Assembly: GCF_026261605.1 (NCBI RefSeq)
Contig: NZ_CP102486.1
Location: 1,302,001-1,366,000, forward strand
DNA: 64,000 nt
Direction of reading: 5' to 3'
Origin: Dechloromonas sp. A34
GTDB taxonomy: Bacteria; Pseudomonadota; Gammaproteobacteria; Burkholderiales; Rhodocyclaceae
A program made the translations under genes and the position numbers. Below are positions 26,996 to 38,288 of the stretch, piece after piece. Within the stretch, counting starts at the first letter, position 1. Each line of letters opens with the position of its first letter. Under the pieces are notes generated by a model, which did no database searches, had not been told where the DNA came from, and worked only from the letters and a program-made list of their open reading frames with translations.

Positions 26996-28416
26996 TGACG
27001 GCTCCAGCCTTCCATGCGGTTGTAGAGCGTCGTGCGATTGATGCCCAGGCGGCGCGCCGCCTGGCTCATGTTGCCGGCGCTGAGTTCGATGGCGGCCTCG
27101 ATATAGGCGCGTTCCCAGAGCTCCAGGGTGGCGTCGAGGTTCAGGCGGGCGGCGTTCTGCAAATGTTTGCGGGCGGCCTGGCGGGCGTGTTCCAGATCGT
27201 CTGCGGCGAGTCCTCCGGCCTCTGTCGATGGGCTGTCGACGACGTCGCTGGCCTCGAATTCGGCTAGCAGTTGCTCCGGTGAAATGGCCTGGCCGGCATG
27301 GCGGGTGGTGAGCCGGATGACGATATTGCGCAGTTCGCGAACATTGCCGGGAAACGCGTAATCGAGCCAGATCGCTTCCGCCGCCGGCGTCAGTGTGAAA
27401 GCCGGCAGATTGGCCTGGCTAGCATAGATTCTGCGGAAGTGGTCGAGCAGCAGCAGGCGGTCGGCGCCGGTTTCGCGCAGCGGCGGGACGGCCACAGTGA
27501 ATACCGACAGGCGATGGAAAAGATCGGCCCGGAAGCGCCCGGCCCGAATTTCCTGGCGCAGGTCGCGGTTGGTCGCAGCGATGACTCGGGCCCGGGAAAT
27601 CCGGGTCTGCGTTTCGCCGACCCGCTGGTATTCGCCATTCTCGAGGACGCGCAGCAGCTTGGGCTGAAGTTCGAGGGGCAGTTCGCCGATTTCGTCGAGA
27701 AACAGGGTGCCGGCATCGGCATCTTCAAAGTAGCCGGTCTTGGCTGTGTTGGCACCGGTAAAGGCGCCTTTGGCGTAGCCGAACAGCGTCGGTTCGAGCA
27801 AGGTCGGCGAAATGGCGGCGCAATTCAGGGCGAGGAAGGGTTTCTGGCGGCGTTCGGTCAGGCGGTGCAGGTAATGGCTGGCAGCGATGTCCTTGCCGCT
27901 GCCCGATTCGCCTTCGATCAGCACGGGAAAGCCGAGATTGGCATATTGCCCGAGTTGCAGTCGCAGACGCTGCATCGGCAGGCTGTCGCCGATCAAGCCT
28001 TCGCCTGAGGCGCCGCGTCGGTTGCCGGTGAAACTCAGGGTTTGGCGGAGAAGTGTCGCCAGGCGACCCGGGTCACAGGGTTTGCCGACGAAATCCACAG
28101 CTCCCAGGGTGCGCGCATGGCGGGCATTGTCTTCATCGTTCTGGCCGGAGAGCACGATGATTTTCATTTCGGGGGAAAGTGCCAGCAGGTCGCTGATCAG
28201 GGCAAAACCTTCATCCGGTCGGTGCGGGAACGGTGGTAGTCCGAGGTCGACCAGGGCCAGTTGCGGGGCTTGGCGCAATTGGCCGAGCAAGGTCATGGCA
28301 TGCGGACGGGAATGGCTGGTGACGACATCGAACTCTTGTGCGAAAGCGAAGCTGAGCGATTCGGTAATTAGCGCATCGTCATCGACAATCAGCAGAAGAG
28401 GCTTGGCAGCAGACAA
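26992..28416 (-). CDS. Sigma-54-dependent response regulator (PrsR/NtrC-like)
   Basis: A 474-residue regulator. An N-terminal receiver domain has the phospho-Asp in ALVDLGLPP (residue ~57) and Lys in VGKPCDP. The AAA+ domain (~140–370) shows Walker A GESGSGKD, the sigma-54 contact loop GAFTGA and Walker [15 protein letters not shown]. The C-terminal Fis-type helix-turn-helix ends [11 protein letters not shown] 'DEGFALI' insert resembles PrsR regulators of PEP-CTERM systems. It heads the minus-strand pilus operon. Candidate targets are the sigma-54 promoters at 12241–12256 and 41776–41791; its kinase may be the orphan at 12305–14017. Confidence 0.9.
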   Translation of the reverse strand: MSAAKPLLLIVDDDALITESLSFAFAQEFDVVTSHSRPHAMTLLGQLRQAPQLALVDLGLPPFPHRPDEGFALISDLLALSPEMKIIVLSGQNDEDNARHARTLGAVDFVGKPCDPGRLATLLRQTLSFTGNRRGASGEGLIGDSLPMQRLRLQLGQYANLGFPVLIEGESGSGKDIAASHYLHRLTERRQKPFLALNCAAISPTLLEPTLFGYAKGAFTGANTAKTGYFEDADAGTLFLDEIGELPLELQPKLLRVLENGEYQRVGETQTRISRARVIAATNRDLRQEIRAGRFRADLFHRLSVFTVAVPPLRETGADRLLLLDHFRRIYASQANLPAFTLTPAAEAIWLDYAFPGNVRELRNIVIRLTTRHAGQAISPEQLLAEFEASDVVDSPSTEAGGLAADDLEHARQAARKHLQNAARLNLDATLELWERAYIEAAIELSAGNMSQAARRLGINRTTLYNRMEGWSRQ

Positions 28417-28446
28417 GGACGCAACATTCCATATGAAATTTGTTCG

Positions 28447-28452
28447 ATTATA
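28447..28452 (-). promoter_or_regulatory. Likely -10 box of the pilus operon
   Basis: A perfect TATAAT on the minus strand lies 31 bases before the response-regulator start. No good -35 is visible at the right spacing, so an activator may help. Confidence 0.45.
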
Positions 28453-28521
28453 GCCTCGCTACTTCCGGGCGTTGGCAGGCGCTTCTGATAAAATCGCCCG
28501 ACTTTTTCCAAGGAAAGCGCT

Positions 28522-29334
28522 TTGCCCGAAGACAATCTGGTCGATATCGAAGACCTCCACTTCAACTATGACGGTCGACCCGTGCTTCAGGGAATCAACA
28601 TGAAGATTCCGCGCGGCAAAGTGGTGGCCATCATGGGGGGGTCCGGCTGCGGCAAGACAACCTTGCTGCGCTGCATCGGCGGCCAGTTGCGACCAAGCGC
28701 CGGGCGCGTCCGCCTGGAACAGCACCGGGTCTGCGAAATGTCGCATGACGAGCTGTATCGGCTGCGCCGCAAGATGGGCATGCTCTTCCAGTTCGGTGCC
28801 TTGTTTACCGACATGTCGGTGTTCGATAACGTGGCTTTCCCGATCCGTGAGCACACGGATCTGTCGGAAGAAATGATCCGCGATCTCGTCCTGATGAAGC
28901 TTGAGGCAGTCGGGCTGCGTGGTGCGCGTGGCCTGATGCCGGGAGAGTTGTCCGGCGGCATGGCGCGGCGGGTGGCGCTGGCCCGTGCCGTAGCACTCGA
29001 CCCGATGCTGGTCATGTACGATGAGCCGTTCACCGGTCTCGACCCGATTGCTCTGGGGGTCATCGGTCAATTGATCCGCAAATTGAACGATGCGCTGGGG
29101 GCGACCTCGATCATGGTCACTCACGATGTCCAGGAGTCGCTGCTCATCGTCGATTACATCTATTTCCTGAATGGCGGACAGGTGGTGGCCGAGGGTACTC
29201 CAGATGAAATTCGGGCGTCCAAGGATCCATTCGTGCACCAGTTCGTTCATGCCAAGGTCGATGGGCCGGTGCATTTCGACTATCCAGCGCCGTCGGTGCG
29301 CCAGGAATTTCTGAGCGGGGTGCCGAATGCTTAA
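28522..29334 (+). CDS. mlaF: MlaF phospholipid transport ATP-binding protein
   Basis: A 270-residue ABC ATPase of the Mla lipid-asymmetry system. Walker A is GGSGCGKTT, the signature is LSGGMARRVALARA and Walker B is MLVMYDEPF. The start is TTG 28522 after AAGGAAAG. The C-terminal 'RASKDPFVHQFV' is typical of MlaF. It is the first gene of mlaFEDACB, with mlaE overlapping by eight bases. The complex returns misplaced phospholipids from the outer membrane. Confidence 0.93.
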   Translation: MPEDNLVDIEDLHFNYDGRPVLQGINMKIPRGKVVAIMGGSGCGKTTLLRCIGGQLRPSAGRVRLEQHRVCEMSHDELYRLRRKMGMLFQFGALFTDMSVFDNVAFPIREHTDLSEEMIRDLVLMKLEAVGLRGARGLMPGELSGGMARRVALARAVALDPMLVMYDEPFTGLDPIALGVIGQLIRKLNDALGATSIMVTHDVQESLLIVDYIYFLNGGQVVAEGTPDEIRASKDPFVHQFVHAKVDGPVHFDYPAPSVRQEFLSGVPNA

Positions 29335-30121
29335 CCCGGTCTCCCTTGTGCGTAAACTCGGTCACGCGATGGTCGAGCGCATCTGGCGCCTGGGCTTCGC
29401 GGCGCGCTTCATGGCCGCAGTTATTCTTTATTCCGGGGCTTCGTTTCGCCGTTTGCCGCTGACCTTGCGCGAGGTCTATGTCAGCGGTGTCCTCTCGCTG
29501 TTGATCATTCTGGTCTCCGGCCTGTTTGTCGGCATGGTGCTCGGCCTCCAGGGCTACGAAACGCTGCAGCGTTTCGGGTCGACCGAGGCGCTCGGCATCA
29601 TGGTGGCCCTCTCGCTGACCCGGGAATTGGGCCCGGTGGTCGCCGGGCTGTTGTTCGCCTCGCGCGCAGGCTCTTCGGTGACCGCCGAAATCGGCCTGAT
29701 GAAGGCCACCGAGCAGTTGAAGGCAATGGACATGATGGCGGTCAATCCGATTGCCCGTGTCGTCGCGCCGCGCTTCTGGGGCGGTGTGATTTCGATGCCG
29801 CTACTGGCGGCGCTTTTTTCATCGATGGGCGTCCTCGGTGGCTGGCTGGTCGGCGTCGTTTTCATCGGGGTCGATGATGGTGCCTTCTGGTCGCAGATGC
29901 AGGCTGGCGTCGATTTTCGCTACGACATCGTCAACGGTGTCATCAAGAGTTTTGTTTTTGGCATCGCGGTTTCGCTGATCGCCGTTTTCGAAGGCTACGA
30001 TTCGGTGCCCACAGCCGAAGGTGTCTCACGGGCGATTACCCGCACCGTAGTGACCTCCGCGCTGACCATTCTGGCGCTGGATTTCGTTCTGACTTCGTTC
30101 ATGTTCCGGGGAACTTCATGA
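29327..30121 (+). CDS. mlaE: MlaE phospholipid transport permease
   Basis: A 264-residue MlaE/YrbE permease with 5–6 hydrophobic segments and signature sequences VLGLQGYETLQRFG, LTRELGPVVAGLLFASRAGS and AEIGLMKATEQLKAMDMM. It overlaps mlaF (8 bases) and mlaD (4 bases). Confidence 0.94.
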   Translation: MLNPVSLVRKLGHAMVERIWRLGFAARFMAAVILYSGASFRRLPLTLREVYVSGVLSLLIILVSGLFVGMVLGLQGYETLQRFGSTEALGIMVALSLTRELGPVVAGLLFASRAGSSVTAEIGLMKATEQLKAMDMMAVNPIARVVAPRFWGGVISMPLLAALFSSMGVLGGWLVGVVFIGVDDGAFWSQMQAGVDFRYDIVNGVIKSFVFGIAVSLIAVFEGYDSVPTAEGVSRAITRTVVTSALTILALDFVLTSFMFRGTS

Positions 30122-30588
30122 ACCGTACCGTTCTCGACCTCTGGGTCGGCTTCTTTGTTGCTATTGGCATTGCCGCGCTATTGTTTCTGGCACTCAAGGT
30201 CGGCAACCTTTCGTCGGCGCACCTGTCCGAAACCTACGTGCTCCAAGCCAAGTTTGATAACATCGGGGGCCTGAAAGTGCGCGGTCCGGTGAAGAGTGCC
30301 GGCGTGGTGGTCGGCCGGATCGCCGATATCCGGTTTGATCCGGTGAGCTACGAAGCGGTGGTCACCTTACATGTTGACGGCCGTTACCAATTCCCGAAAG
30401 ACACGTTCGCATCGATCTACACGGCAGGATTGCTTGGCGAACAATACGTCGGTCTCGATGTGGGCGGCGACGAGAAAATGTTGAAGGCAGGCGATACGAT
30501 CGCCAAGACACAGTCGGCCGTGGTTCTGGAAAAAATGATTAGCCAGTTTCTATTCAGCAAGGCTGCAGACGGACAGGATACAAAATGA
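30118..30588 (+). CDS. mlaD: MlaD MCE-domain substrate-binding protein
   Basis: A 156-residue inner-membrane-anchored MCE protein. An N-terminal helix (~residues 8–27) is followed by the MCE domain containing FDNIGGLKVRGPVKSAGVVVG and 'SIYTAGLLGEQYVGLDVGG'. It forms the hexameric lipid channel on MlaFEB. Its start overlaps the mlaE stop (ATGA). Confidence 0.94.
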   Translation: MNRTVLDLWVGFFVAIGIAALLFLALKVGNLSSAHLSETYVLQAKFDNIGGLKVRGPVKSAGVVVGRIADIRFDPVSYEAVVTLHVDGRYQFPKDTFASIYTAGLLGEQYVGLDVGGDEKMLKAGDTIAKTQSAVVLEKMISQFLFSKAADGQDTK

Positions 30589-30616
30589 CTTTGATGCTCG
30601 GTGCCTCGGGGGGGCT

Positions 30617-31309
30617 GTGTGGCGCAAGCTTTGTGCTTGTGGCCTGCTGGTGCTCGGGCTTTCCGGATCAGTAATGGCGGAGGGAAACCCCCGCGACCCA
30701 TATGAAGGTTTCAATCGCTCCATGTTCGCCGTCAACGAGGTGGTAGACACTTATGCGGCAAAGCCGGTTGCTCAGGTGTACGACAAGGCGGTGCCCTTGC
30801 CGGTCAAGGCGGGGGTTGGCAACTTCTTCGGCAACGTCGGCGATTTGTGGATTGGAGTCAACGGGGCGCTGCAGGGAAAGTTTGGCGACGCCGGCATCGA
30901 TTTTGGGCGACTGCTGATCAATTCGACGGTAGGTATCTTCGGACTGTTCGATGTGGCCAGCGAACTGGGACTCGAAAAGCACGAAGAGGATTTTGGTCAG
31001 ACACTGGCCATCTGGGGGATCAGCGACGGAGGCTATCTGTTCTGGCCGATCATCGGGCCCCGCTCTGTCCGCGATACAGCCGGCTGGGGGGTTGATACCA
31101 CGGTCGATCCGGTTGGTTTCGTTTATCCGATCGCCAGTCGCAACGGGCTTCGTGCCCTGCGCTTCGTCGATATCCGGGCCAGTCTGCTGCCTGCCGACAA
31201 GGTGGTTGAAGAAGCGGCGCTCGATAAATATGCCTATATTCGCGACGCTTATCTGCAGCGTCGCCGTAACCAGATTTTTGATGGCCGCCCGCCGCGGCTC
31301 GATGACTGA
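30617..31309 (+). CDS. mlaA: MlaA/VacJ outer-membrane lipid asymmetry protein
   Basis: A 230-residue MlaA homologue that draws phospholipids from the outer leaflet. The conserved start of the mature part NPRDPYEGFNRSMFAVN and the segment 'FGQTLAIWGISDGGYLFWPIIGP' are diagnostic. A signal peptide ends near VMAEG; I see no clear lipobox, although Cys residues lie at 6 and 8. The GTG at 30617 is the best start, and the 28-base gap after mlaD lacks a terminator. Confidence 0.92.
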   Translation: MWRKLCACGLLVLGLSGSVMAEGNPRDPYEGFNRSMFAVNEVVDTYAAKPVAQVYDKAVPLPVKAGVGNFFGNVGDLWIGVNGALQGKFGDAGIDFGRLLINSTVGIFGLFDVASELGLEKHEEDFGQTLAIWGISDGGYLFWPIIGPRSVRDTAGWGVDTTVDPVGFVYPIASRNGLRALRFVDIRASLLPADKVVEEAALDKYAYIRDAYLQRRRNQIFDGRPPRLDD

Positions 31310-31327
31310 CCTGACTGAAAATTGACG

Positions 31328-31951
31328 ATGAAAAAGCTTCTTTCCTTCTTTCTTGCTGCGTTTGTTGCTTCCTCTGTTATCGCCCAGGAGGCGCCGGACG
31401 CGTTGATTCAGCATGTGACAGAAGATGTACTGGATATCATCCGTAAGGACAAGGAGATCCAGAATGGCAATACCAACAAGGTGATCGAGCTGGTCGACAA
31501 AAAAGTGTTGCCGCATTTCAACTTTTCGCACATGACGGCGCTGGCCGTTGGCAAAGACTGGCGGAAAGCTACGCCGCAGCAACAGCAGCAACTGACAGCA
31601 GAGTTCAAGACATTGCTGGTGCGTACCTACTCCAACGCGCTGACCAGCTACAAAAACCAGAAAGTTGTCTACAAGCCGTTCAAGATGAATCCCGGGGATA
31701 GCGATGTGCTTGTCCGCACTGAGGTTATTCAGCCGGGCAGCAAGCCGGTGCAACTTGATTACAGCCTGGAAAAGCTTGACGCCGGCTGGAAGGTTTACGA
31801 TGTGGTCGTTGCCGGCATCAGTCTGGTGACCAATTATCGCGACCAGTTTGGCCAGGAAATTCGCAATGCTGGGATTGATGGCCTGATTGCCTCGGTTGCC
31901 GCCAAGAACAAGTCGCTGGAAGCCAATCTGGCCAAGGCCGACAAAAAATGA
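31328..31951 (+). CDS. mlaC: MlaC periplasmic phospholipid shuttle
   Basis: A 207-residue MlaC (Ttg2D family) with a signal peptide ending near VIAQE. Conserved family features include 'VLPHFNFSHMTALAVGKDWRKA' and KVYDVVVAGISLVTNYR. I prefer ATG 31328 (MKKLLSFFL) over TTG 31322. Its stop overlaps mlaB. Confidence 0.92.
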   Translation: MKKLLSFFLAAFVASSVIAQEAPDALIQHVTEDVLDIIRKDKEIQNGNTNKVIELVDKKVLPHFNFSHMTALAVGKDWRKATPQQQQQLTAEFKTLLVRTYSNALTSYKNQKVVYKPFKMNPGDSDVLVRTEVIQPGSKPVQLDYSLEKLDAGWKVYDVVVAGISLVTNYRDQFGQEIRNAGIDGLIASVAAKNKSLEANLAKADKK

Positions 31952-32229
31952 TCGAACGTGAAGGCGGGCGCCTTGCCGTTAAGGTGCCGCTGACTATGGC
32001 CAATGCGCGCGGCTTGCTGGAAGCAGGTCGGGTTGCTTTGCAGCCGGGTGAGCAGGTTTTTGATTTCTCGGCAGTCAACGAAGCCGATTCGTCGGCTATC
32101 GCGGTGATGCTCGGTTGGCTGCGTGCCGCAGAGCCATCCAATTCGACGGTCAAGTTTGCCCATATCCCGGCGGGTGTGCGCTCGCTGGCCGAGCTCTACG
32201 GCGTTACAGAACTTCTTCCCCTGGCTTGA
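31948..32229 (+). CDS. mlaB: MlaB-like STAS domain protein
   Basis: A 93-residue STAS-domain protein with 'FDFSAVNEADSSAIAVMLGWL', where the DSSA segment matches the conserved STAS loop. In the Mla complex MlaB binds MlaF and activates ATPase function. It overlaps mlaC by four bases and precedes the exporter genes by seven. Confidence 0.88.
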   Translation: MIEREGGRLAVKVPLTMANARGLLEAGRVALQPGEQVFDFSAVNEADSSAIAVMLGWLRAAEPSNSTVKFAHIPAGVRSLAELYGVTELLPLA

Positions 32230-32236
32230 GGGGAGC

Positions 32237-32956
32237 ATGGCTGCTGCTGTTTCCATCGTTGACGTCGTCAAGCATTTTGGTTCGCTTCAGGCACTGGCTG
32301 GTGTTTCCCTGGAGATACAAGCTGGTGAGTTTTTCGGATTGTTGGGGCCGAACGGTGCCGGCAAGACGACGCTGATTTCGTCGCTGGCAGGGCTCGTTCG
32401 ACCGGATTCGGGCAGCCTGAAGGTGCTTGGTCACGATGTAATCAAGGATTTTCGCCAGGCCCGCCGCCTGCTCGGTGTCGTCCCGCAAGAACTGGTGTTC
32501 GATCCCTTCTTCAACGTCCGCGAGACCTTGCAGATCCAGTCCGGCTATTTCGGTATCCGCAAGAACGACGACTGGATCGACGAAATTCTCGAAAACCTCG
32601 ATCTGACCAGCAAGGCCAACGTCAACATGCGGCGGCTGTCGGGCGGCATGAAACGCCGCGTGCTGGTCGCTCAGGCACTGGTGCACAAGCCGCCGGTCAT
32701 CGTGCTCGATGAGCCAACGGCCGGCGTCGATGTCGAACTGCGGCAGGGTCTGTGGCAGTTTGTGCGTCGTCTGAACGGCGAGGGCCATACCATCATCCTG
32801 ACCACGCATTACCTCGAAGAGGCCGAAGCACTGTGCGGCCGGATTGCGCTGATGAAGCAGGGGCGCGTCATTTCGCTCGATACGACGGCTAATCTGATGG
32901 CGGGCTATCCCGGAGCGTCTCTGGAAGAGGTCTTTGTCCGGACGATGAATCGATGA
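32237..32956 (+). CDS. YadG-like ABC exporter ATP-binding protein
   Basis: A 239-residue ATPase of the DRA/YadG group. Walker A is GPNGAGKTT, the signature is LSGGMKRRVLVAQAL and Walker B is VIVLDEPTAGVD. I chose ATG 32237 (MAAAVSIVDVV) after GAGGGGAGC; the longer frame runs through mlaB. It pairs with the permease that follows with a four-base overlap. Its association with mla genes is common in betaproteobacteria, but the substrate is unknown. Confidence 0.9.
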   Translation: MAAAVSIVDVVKHFGSLQALAGVSLEIQAGEFFGLLGPNGAGKTTLISSLAGLVRPDSGSLKVLGHDVIKDFRQARRLLGVVPQELVFDPFFNVRETLQIQSGYFGIRKNDDWIDEILENLDLTSKANVNMRRLSGGMKRRVLVAQALVHKPPVIVLDEPTAGVDVELRQGLWQFVRRLNGEGHTIILTTHYLEEAEALCGRIALMKQGRVISLDTTANLMAGYPGASLEEVFVRTMNR

Positions 32957-33705
32957 TCGGTTTCTGGACGCTTTTCTACAAGGAGTTGCTGCGCTTCTGG
33001 AAGGTTGCCTTCCAGACCGTGGCGGCGCCGGTGTTGACGGCCTTGCTCTACCTGATGATTTTTGGCCATGTGCTCGAAGACCATGTCCTGGTCCATGGAG
33101 TGCGTTACACCAGCTTTCTGATCCCGGGGCTGGTGATGATGCAGGTCTTGCAGAATGCTTTCGCCAACTCGTCGTCCAGCCTGATTCAGGCCAAGATCAC
33201 CGGTTCCATCGTGTTCGTGCTCTTGCCGCCCATTCCCTACAGCGCCTTCTTCGCCGCCTATGTCTTGGCGGCAATGGTCCGTGGACTGATGGTCGGTGTC
33301 GGCGTCCTCCTGGCGACGCTCTGGTTTGCCGAGTTGAAAGTGGTGGCGCCGTTGTGGATTTTTGTTTTTGCCCTGTTGAGCGGGGCGCTCTTCGGGGCGC
33401 TCGGCATGATTGCTGGTATCTGGGTCGAGAAGTTCGATCAGTTGGCTGCCTTCCAGAACTTTCTGATCATGCCGTTGACTATGCTTTCAGGAGTTTTCTA
33501 CTCGATTTACTCGCTGCCGGCGTTCTGGCAGAGTCTGTCGCATTACAATCCCGTCTTTTACATGATTGACGGCTTTCGTTATGGCTTTTTCGGTGTCTCC
33601 GACGTGGCGCCAGAATTTAGCTTGGTAGTCGTTTTTGCCTGCTTTGCGGTCGTCTCCTTATTGACGCTGAATCTGCTCAAGCGCGGCTGGAAATTAAGGA
33701 CCTGA
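32953..33705 (+). CDS. YadH-like ABC-2 type permease
   Basis: A 250-residue ABC-2 permease with six hydrophobic segments, including YTSFLIPGLVMMQVLQNAFA and the C-terminal signature 'LTMLSGVFYSIYSLPAFWQSL'. It pairs with the preceding ATPase. Confidence 0.9.
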   Translation: MIGFWTLFYKELLRFWKVAFQTVAAPVLTALLYLMIFGHVLEDHVLVHGVRYTSFLIPGLVMMQVLQNAFANSSSSLIQAKITGSIVFVLLPPIPYSAFFAAYVLAAMVRGLMVGVGVLLATLWFAELKVVAPLWIFVFALLSGALFGALGMIAGIWVEKFDQLAAFQNFLIMPLTMLSGVFYSIYSLPAFWQSLSHYNPVFYMIDGFRYGFFGVSDVAPEFSLVVVFACFAVVSLLTLNLLKRGWKLRT

Positions 33706-33709
33706 ACCC

Positions 33710-35201
<1,492 letters not shown>

Positions 35202-35421
35202 GGCGGGTCGTTTCGGCATTGAATCGCTTAGCTCAAGACCTTGCTCCGCAGAAAAGCGAAAATAATGCTTTGCAGAATTGAAACAGTGCTCCATACTGCG
35301 CGTTCGGGATTTCCAGGCAGTGTTTTGTTCCTGCGCCGTACTCCGGTTTGTCAGCTCCTCGGTCTTGGTTCTCGTATTGTTTGGGCGTAAGCCTGTTAAA
35401 TTTTTTCCAAGGAAGCTATAA
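35202..35421 (+). promoter_or_regulatory. Leader region of the cold-shock gene
   Basis: A 220-base gap with no ORF of note. Its 3' part ends in a strong Shine-Dalgarno (AAGGAAG) before the csp start. Long leaders are typical of cspA-type genes, where RNA structure gives cold control; I did not find a specific conserved cold box. Confidence 0.4.
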
Positions 35422-35628
35422 ATGGCAACTGGTACCGTTAAGTGGTTCAACGACTCCAAAGGTTTTGGTTTTATCTCCCCGTCTGAAGGTGGTGAAGATC
35501 TCTTCGCTCACTTCTCTGCCATCCAAGGCAACGGTTTCAAGACTCTGGCCGAAAACCAGAAGGTGACTTTCGATATCGTCACCGGCCCGAAGGGCAAGCA
35601 GGCTGCAAACATCCGCCCGGCTGAATAA
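35422..35628 (+). CDS. Cold-shock protein (CspA family)
   Basis: A 68-residue single cold-shock domain. RNP1 KGFGFISP and RNP2-like DLFAHFSAI motifs are intact. It binds single-stranded nucleic acids and acts as an RNA chaperone. It is monocistronic, with its own leader and terminator. Confidence 0.96.
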   Translation: MATGTVKWFNDSKGFGFISPSEGGEDLFAHFSAIQGNGFKTLAENQKVTFDIVTGPKGKQAANIRPAE

Positions 35629-35650
35629 GTCCGGCGTCGCCTGTATCAAG

Positions 35651-35676
35651 AAAAGCCCGGTTTTCCGGGCTTTTTT
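35651..35676 (+). terminator. Terminator of the cold-shock gene
   Basis: A 10-bp stem AAAAGCCCGG/CCGGGCTTTT with loop TTTT is followed by further T, 22 bases past the stop. Confidence 0.92.
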
Positions 35677-35759
35677 GCGTTTACGCCCAGCGTTTTGCGG
35701 TGTTCATGGCTGTCCCCCGGCTTTGCGGTAAAATCGTGCTTTTATAACGAGAATTCCCC

Positions 35760-36404
35760 GTGAACGGCATTACCATCGCCCTTTCCAAGGGCCGCATTTT
35801 CGACGAGACCCTGCCGTTATTGGCTGCCGCCGGGATCGTTCCGAGCGAAAACCCGGAAACCTCGCGCAAGCTGATCATTGAGACCAACAAGCCAGATGTG
35901 CGTGTCGTCATCGTGCGTGCCACCGACGTCCCGACCTATGTCCAGTATGGAGCCGCCGATCTTGGCGTGGCCGGAAAGGATGTATTGATCGAGCACGGCG
36001 GCGAAGGGCTTTATTCTCCGCTCGACCTGAAGATCGCCAAGTGCCGGATGATGGTTGCCGTGCCCGAGGGTTTTGACTATCAGAATGCGGTGCGCCAGGG
36101 CAATCGTCTGAAGGTCGCCTCCAAGTACACCAAGACGGCACGGGAACACTTCGCCGCCAAGGGGGTCCATATCGACCTGATCAAGCTTTACGGCTCGATG
36201 GAACTGGCGCCGCTGGCCGGCCTGGCGGATGCCATCGTCGACCTGGTGTCGACTGGCGGTACGCTGAAGGCCAACAAGTTGCTCGCGGTCGAGCATGTCG
36301 CCGACATTTCAAGCCGCCTGGTGGTCAATCAGGCCTCGCTCAAGGTCAAGCGCGACACCCTGCAACCGATTATTGACGCCTTTGCCCGGGCGGTGGAGAA
36401 GTAA
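35760..36404 (+). CDS. hisG: ATP phosphoribosyltransferase HisG (short form)
   Basis: A 214-residue catalytic subunit for the first step of histidine synthesis. Conserved features are '[18 protein letters not shown]', '[10 protein letters not shown]' and the PRPP loop [11 protein letters not shown]. The short form lacks the C-terminal regulatory domain and needs a HisZ partner, which is not in this window. GTG 35760 follows GAGAA. It begins the hisGD pair. Confidence 0.95.
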   Translation: MNGITIALSKGRIFDETLPLLAAAGIVPSENPETSRKLIIETNKPDVRVVIVRATDVPTYVQYGAADLGVAGKDVLIEHGGEGLYSPLDLKIAKCRMMVAVPEGFDYQNAVRQGNRLKVASKYTKTAREHFAAKGVHIDLIKLYGSMELAPLAGLADAIVDLVSTGGTLKANKLLAVEHVADISSRLVVNQASLKVKRDTLQPIIDAFARAVEK

Positions 36405-36409
36405 CCCTT

Positions 36410-37711
36410 ATGGTCGCGATCAAACGACTGGCGACGGTCGACGCCGATTTCTCGGCAAAAATGGATGCTCTACTTGCTTTTGAGGCAGCGCAGGACGAAG
36501 GCATCGAACGCACGGTGATCGGCATCCTGGCTGATATCAAGGCGCGCGGCGATGCCGCGGTGGTCGAGTACACCAACAGGTTCGACCGCTTGGCGGTCAA
36601 TGGCATGGCCGATCTCGAGTTGACCAAGGCGGAAATGCAGAAGGCGCTCGATGGCCTGCCGGCCGTGCAGCGCCAGGCGCTGGAAGCGGCCGCCCAGCGC
36701 GTTCGCATCTATCACGAGAAGCAGAAGCTGGAAGGCTGGCGCTATACCGAAGCCGACGGCACCATGCTCGGTCAGATGATTACGCCGCTCGACCGCGTCG
36801 GTCTCTACGTGCCGGGCGGCAAGGCGGCTTACCCCTCCTCGGTGCTCATGAACGCGATTCCGGCCAAGGTGGCTGGCGTCAAGGAACTGATCATGGTGGT
36901 GCCGACGCCCGGCGGCGAGCACAACCAGTTGGTGCTGGCGGCAGCCTGCCTGGCTGGCGTCGACCGCGTATTTACCATTGGTGGCGCACAAGCCGTCGGG
37001 GCGCTGGCTTACGGCACGCAGACCGTGCCGCAGGTCGACAAGATCGTCGGTCCTGGCAATGCCTATGTCGCCTGCGCCAAGCGTCGGGTGTTCGGCATCG
37101 TCGGCATCGACATGGTGGCCGGTCCTTCGGAAATCCTGGTCGTCGCCGACGGCAGCAGCGATCCGGACTGGGTGGCGATGGACCTCTTCTCGCAGGCCGA
37201 ACACGACGAACTGGCGCAATCGATTCTGATCTGTACCGACGCTGCTTTTATCGATCGCGTTCAGGCCAGCATCGAAAAGCTGTTGCCGACTATGCCGCGC
37301 CGTGCGGTCATCGAAACCTCGCTGACCGACCGGGGCGCGCTGATTCACGTCCGCGATCTCGAAGAAGCCTGCGCCATCGCCAACCGCGTTGCACCGGAAC
37401 ACCTCGAGTTGGCGCTGGCCGATCCCGATCCATGGGTCGAAAAAATTCACCACGCTGGGGCCATCTTCATCGGTCACTACACCTCGGAATCGCTTGGCGA
37501 CTACTGTGCCGGCCCGAACCACGTGCTGCCGACTTCCGGTAGCGCGCGCTTCTCATCGCCACTCGGCGTCTATGACTTCCAGAAACGGACCAGCCTGATC
37601 AAGGTCTCGAAGGCTGGCGCGCAGACGCTGGGGCGCATCGCCTCGACGCTGGCTCACGGCGAAGGTTTGCCGGCCCACGCCAAGTCGGCCGAGTTCCGGC
37701 TGGAAAATTAA
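36410..37711 (+). CDS. hisD: Histidinol dehydrogenase HisD
   Basis: A 433-residue zinc enzyme making L-histidine from histidinol. '[18 protein letters not shown]', '[10 protein letters not shown]', '[10 protein letters not shown]' and [13 protein letters not shown] are conserved. APEHLEL and '[17 protein letters not shown]' complete the active site. It follows hisG by five bases. The next gene is unrelated, so the histidine operon stops here. Confidence 0.96.
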   Translation: MVAIKRLATVDADFSAKMDALLAFEAAQDEGIERTVIGILADIKARGDAAVVEYTNRFDRLAVNGMADLELTKAEMQKALDGLPAVQRQALEAAAQRVRIYHEKQKLEGWRYTEADGTMLGQMITPLDRVGLYVPGGKAAYPSSVLMNAIPAKVAGVKELIMVVPTPGGEHNQLVLAAACLAGVDRVFTIGGAQAVGALAYGTQTVPQVDKIVGPGNAYVACAKRRVFGIVGIDMVAGPSEILVVADGSSDPDWVAMDLFSQAEHDELAQSILICTDAAFIDRVQASIEKLLPTMPRRAVIETSLTDRGALIHVRDLEEACAIANRVAPEHLELALADPDPWVEKIHHAGAIFIGHYTSESLGDYCAGPNHVLPTSGSARFSSPLGVYDFQKRTSLIKVSKAGAQTLGRIASTLAHGEGLPAHAKSAEFRLEN

Positions 37712-37724
37712 GCCGGAAACGATA

Positions 37725-38288
37725 TTGAACGCAGCCCTTCCCGAATCGCCAAGCCGCCCGGATCTCCGGGCGCTTTTTTTGGGATTTTCCTCGGTTGGCC
37801 TCTCCGGATTCGGCGGCGTCCTGCCGTTTGCCCGGCGCATGCTGGTCGAGGAAAAATACTGGATGACGGCCGAGGAGTTCAATGCCCAACTTGGGCTTTG
37901 CCAGTTCTTGCCCGGGCCGAATGTCGTCAACCTGGCGGTTGTCGTCGGCAAGCGTTACCAGGGGTTATCCGGCGCCATCGTCGCGCCGCTCGGCTTGCTG
38001 GCCGGACCGTTTGCCATTGTCTTGTTGCTGGCGCTCTTTTACGACCGCTACGGTGGCTTGCCCATGGTCCAGTCGATGTTGCGCGGCATTGCCGCCGTCG
38101 GCTGCGGCCTGCTTTTCGCGATGGCTTGGCGCATGGGTGCGGCCCTCAAGGAGAAGCCTGTTTTCCTGCCTTTTACGGCCTTGAACGTGGCCGCCATCGC
38201 CTGGCTACGCTGGCCTATGCCGTTCGTGATGATTGCCGGTCTGGCCGTCTCCGGCGGCATTGCTTACTGGCGCCTGGGGCGGAAATGA
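37725..38288 (+). CDS. Chromate transporter, N-terminal half (ChrA-type)
   Basis: A 187-residue CHR-family protein with 'FLGFSSVGLSGFGGVLPFARR' and QLGLCQFLPGPNVVNLAV, the FGG and PGP motifs. The long ChrA consists of two such domains; here they are separate adjacent genes with an ATGA overlap. TTG 37725 is taken as start. The pair probably forms a heterodimeric anion (chromate/sulfate) transporter. Confidence 0.88.
   Translation: MNAALPESPSRPDLRALFLGFSSVGLSGFGGVLPFARRMLVEEKYWMTAEEFNAQLGLCQFLPGPNVVNLAVVVGKRYQGLSGAIVAPLGLLAGPFAIVLLLALFYDRYGGLPMVQSMLRGIAAVGCGLLFAMAWRMGAALKEKPVFLPFTALNVAAIAWLRWPMPFVMIAGLAVSGGIAYWRLGRK

Noticed and set aside
35202..35421. Possible riboswitch or small RNA before the cold-shock gene
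   Set aside because: No known riboswitch core was recognisable; recorded only as a leader.
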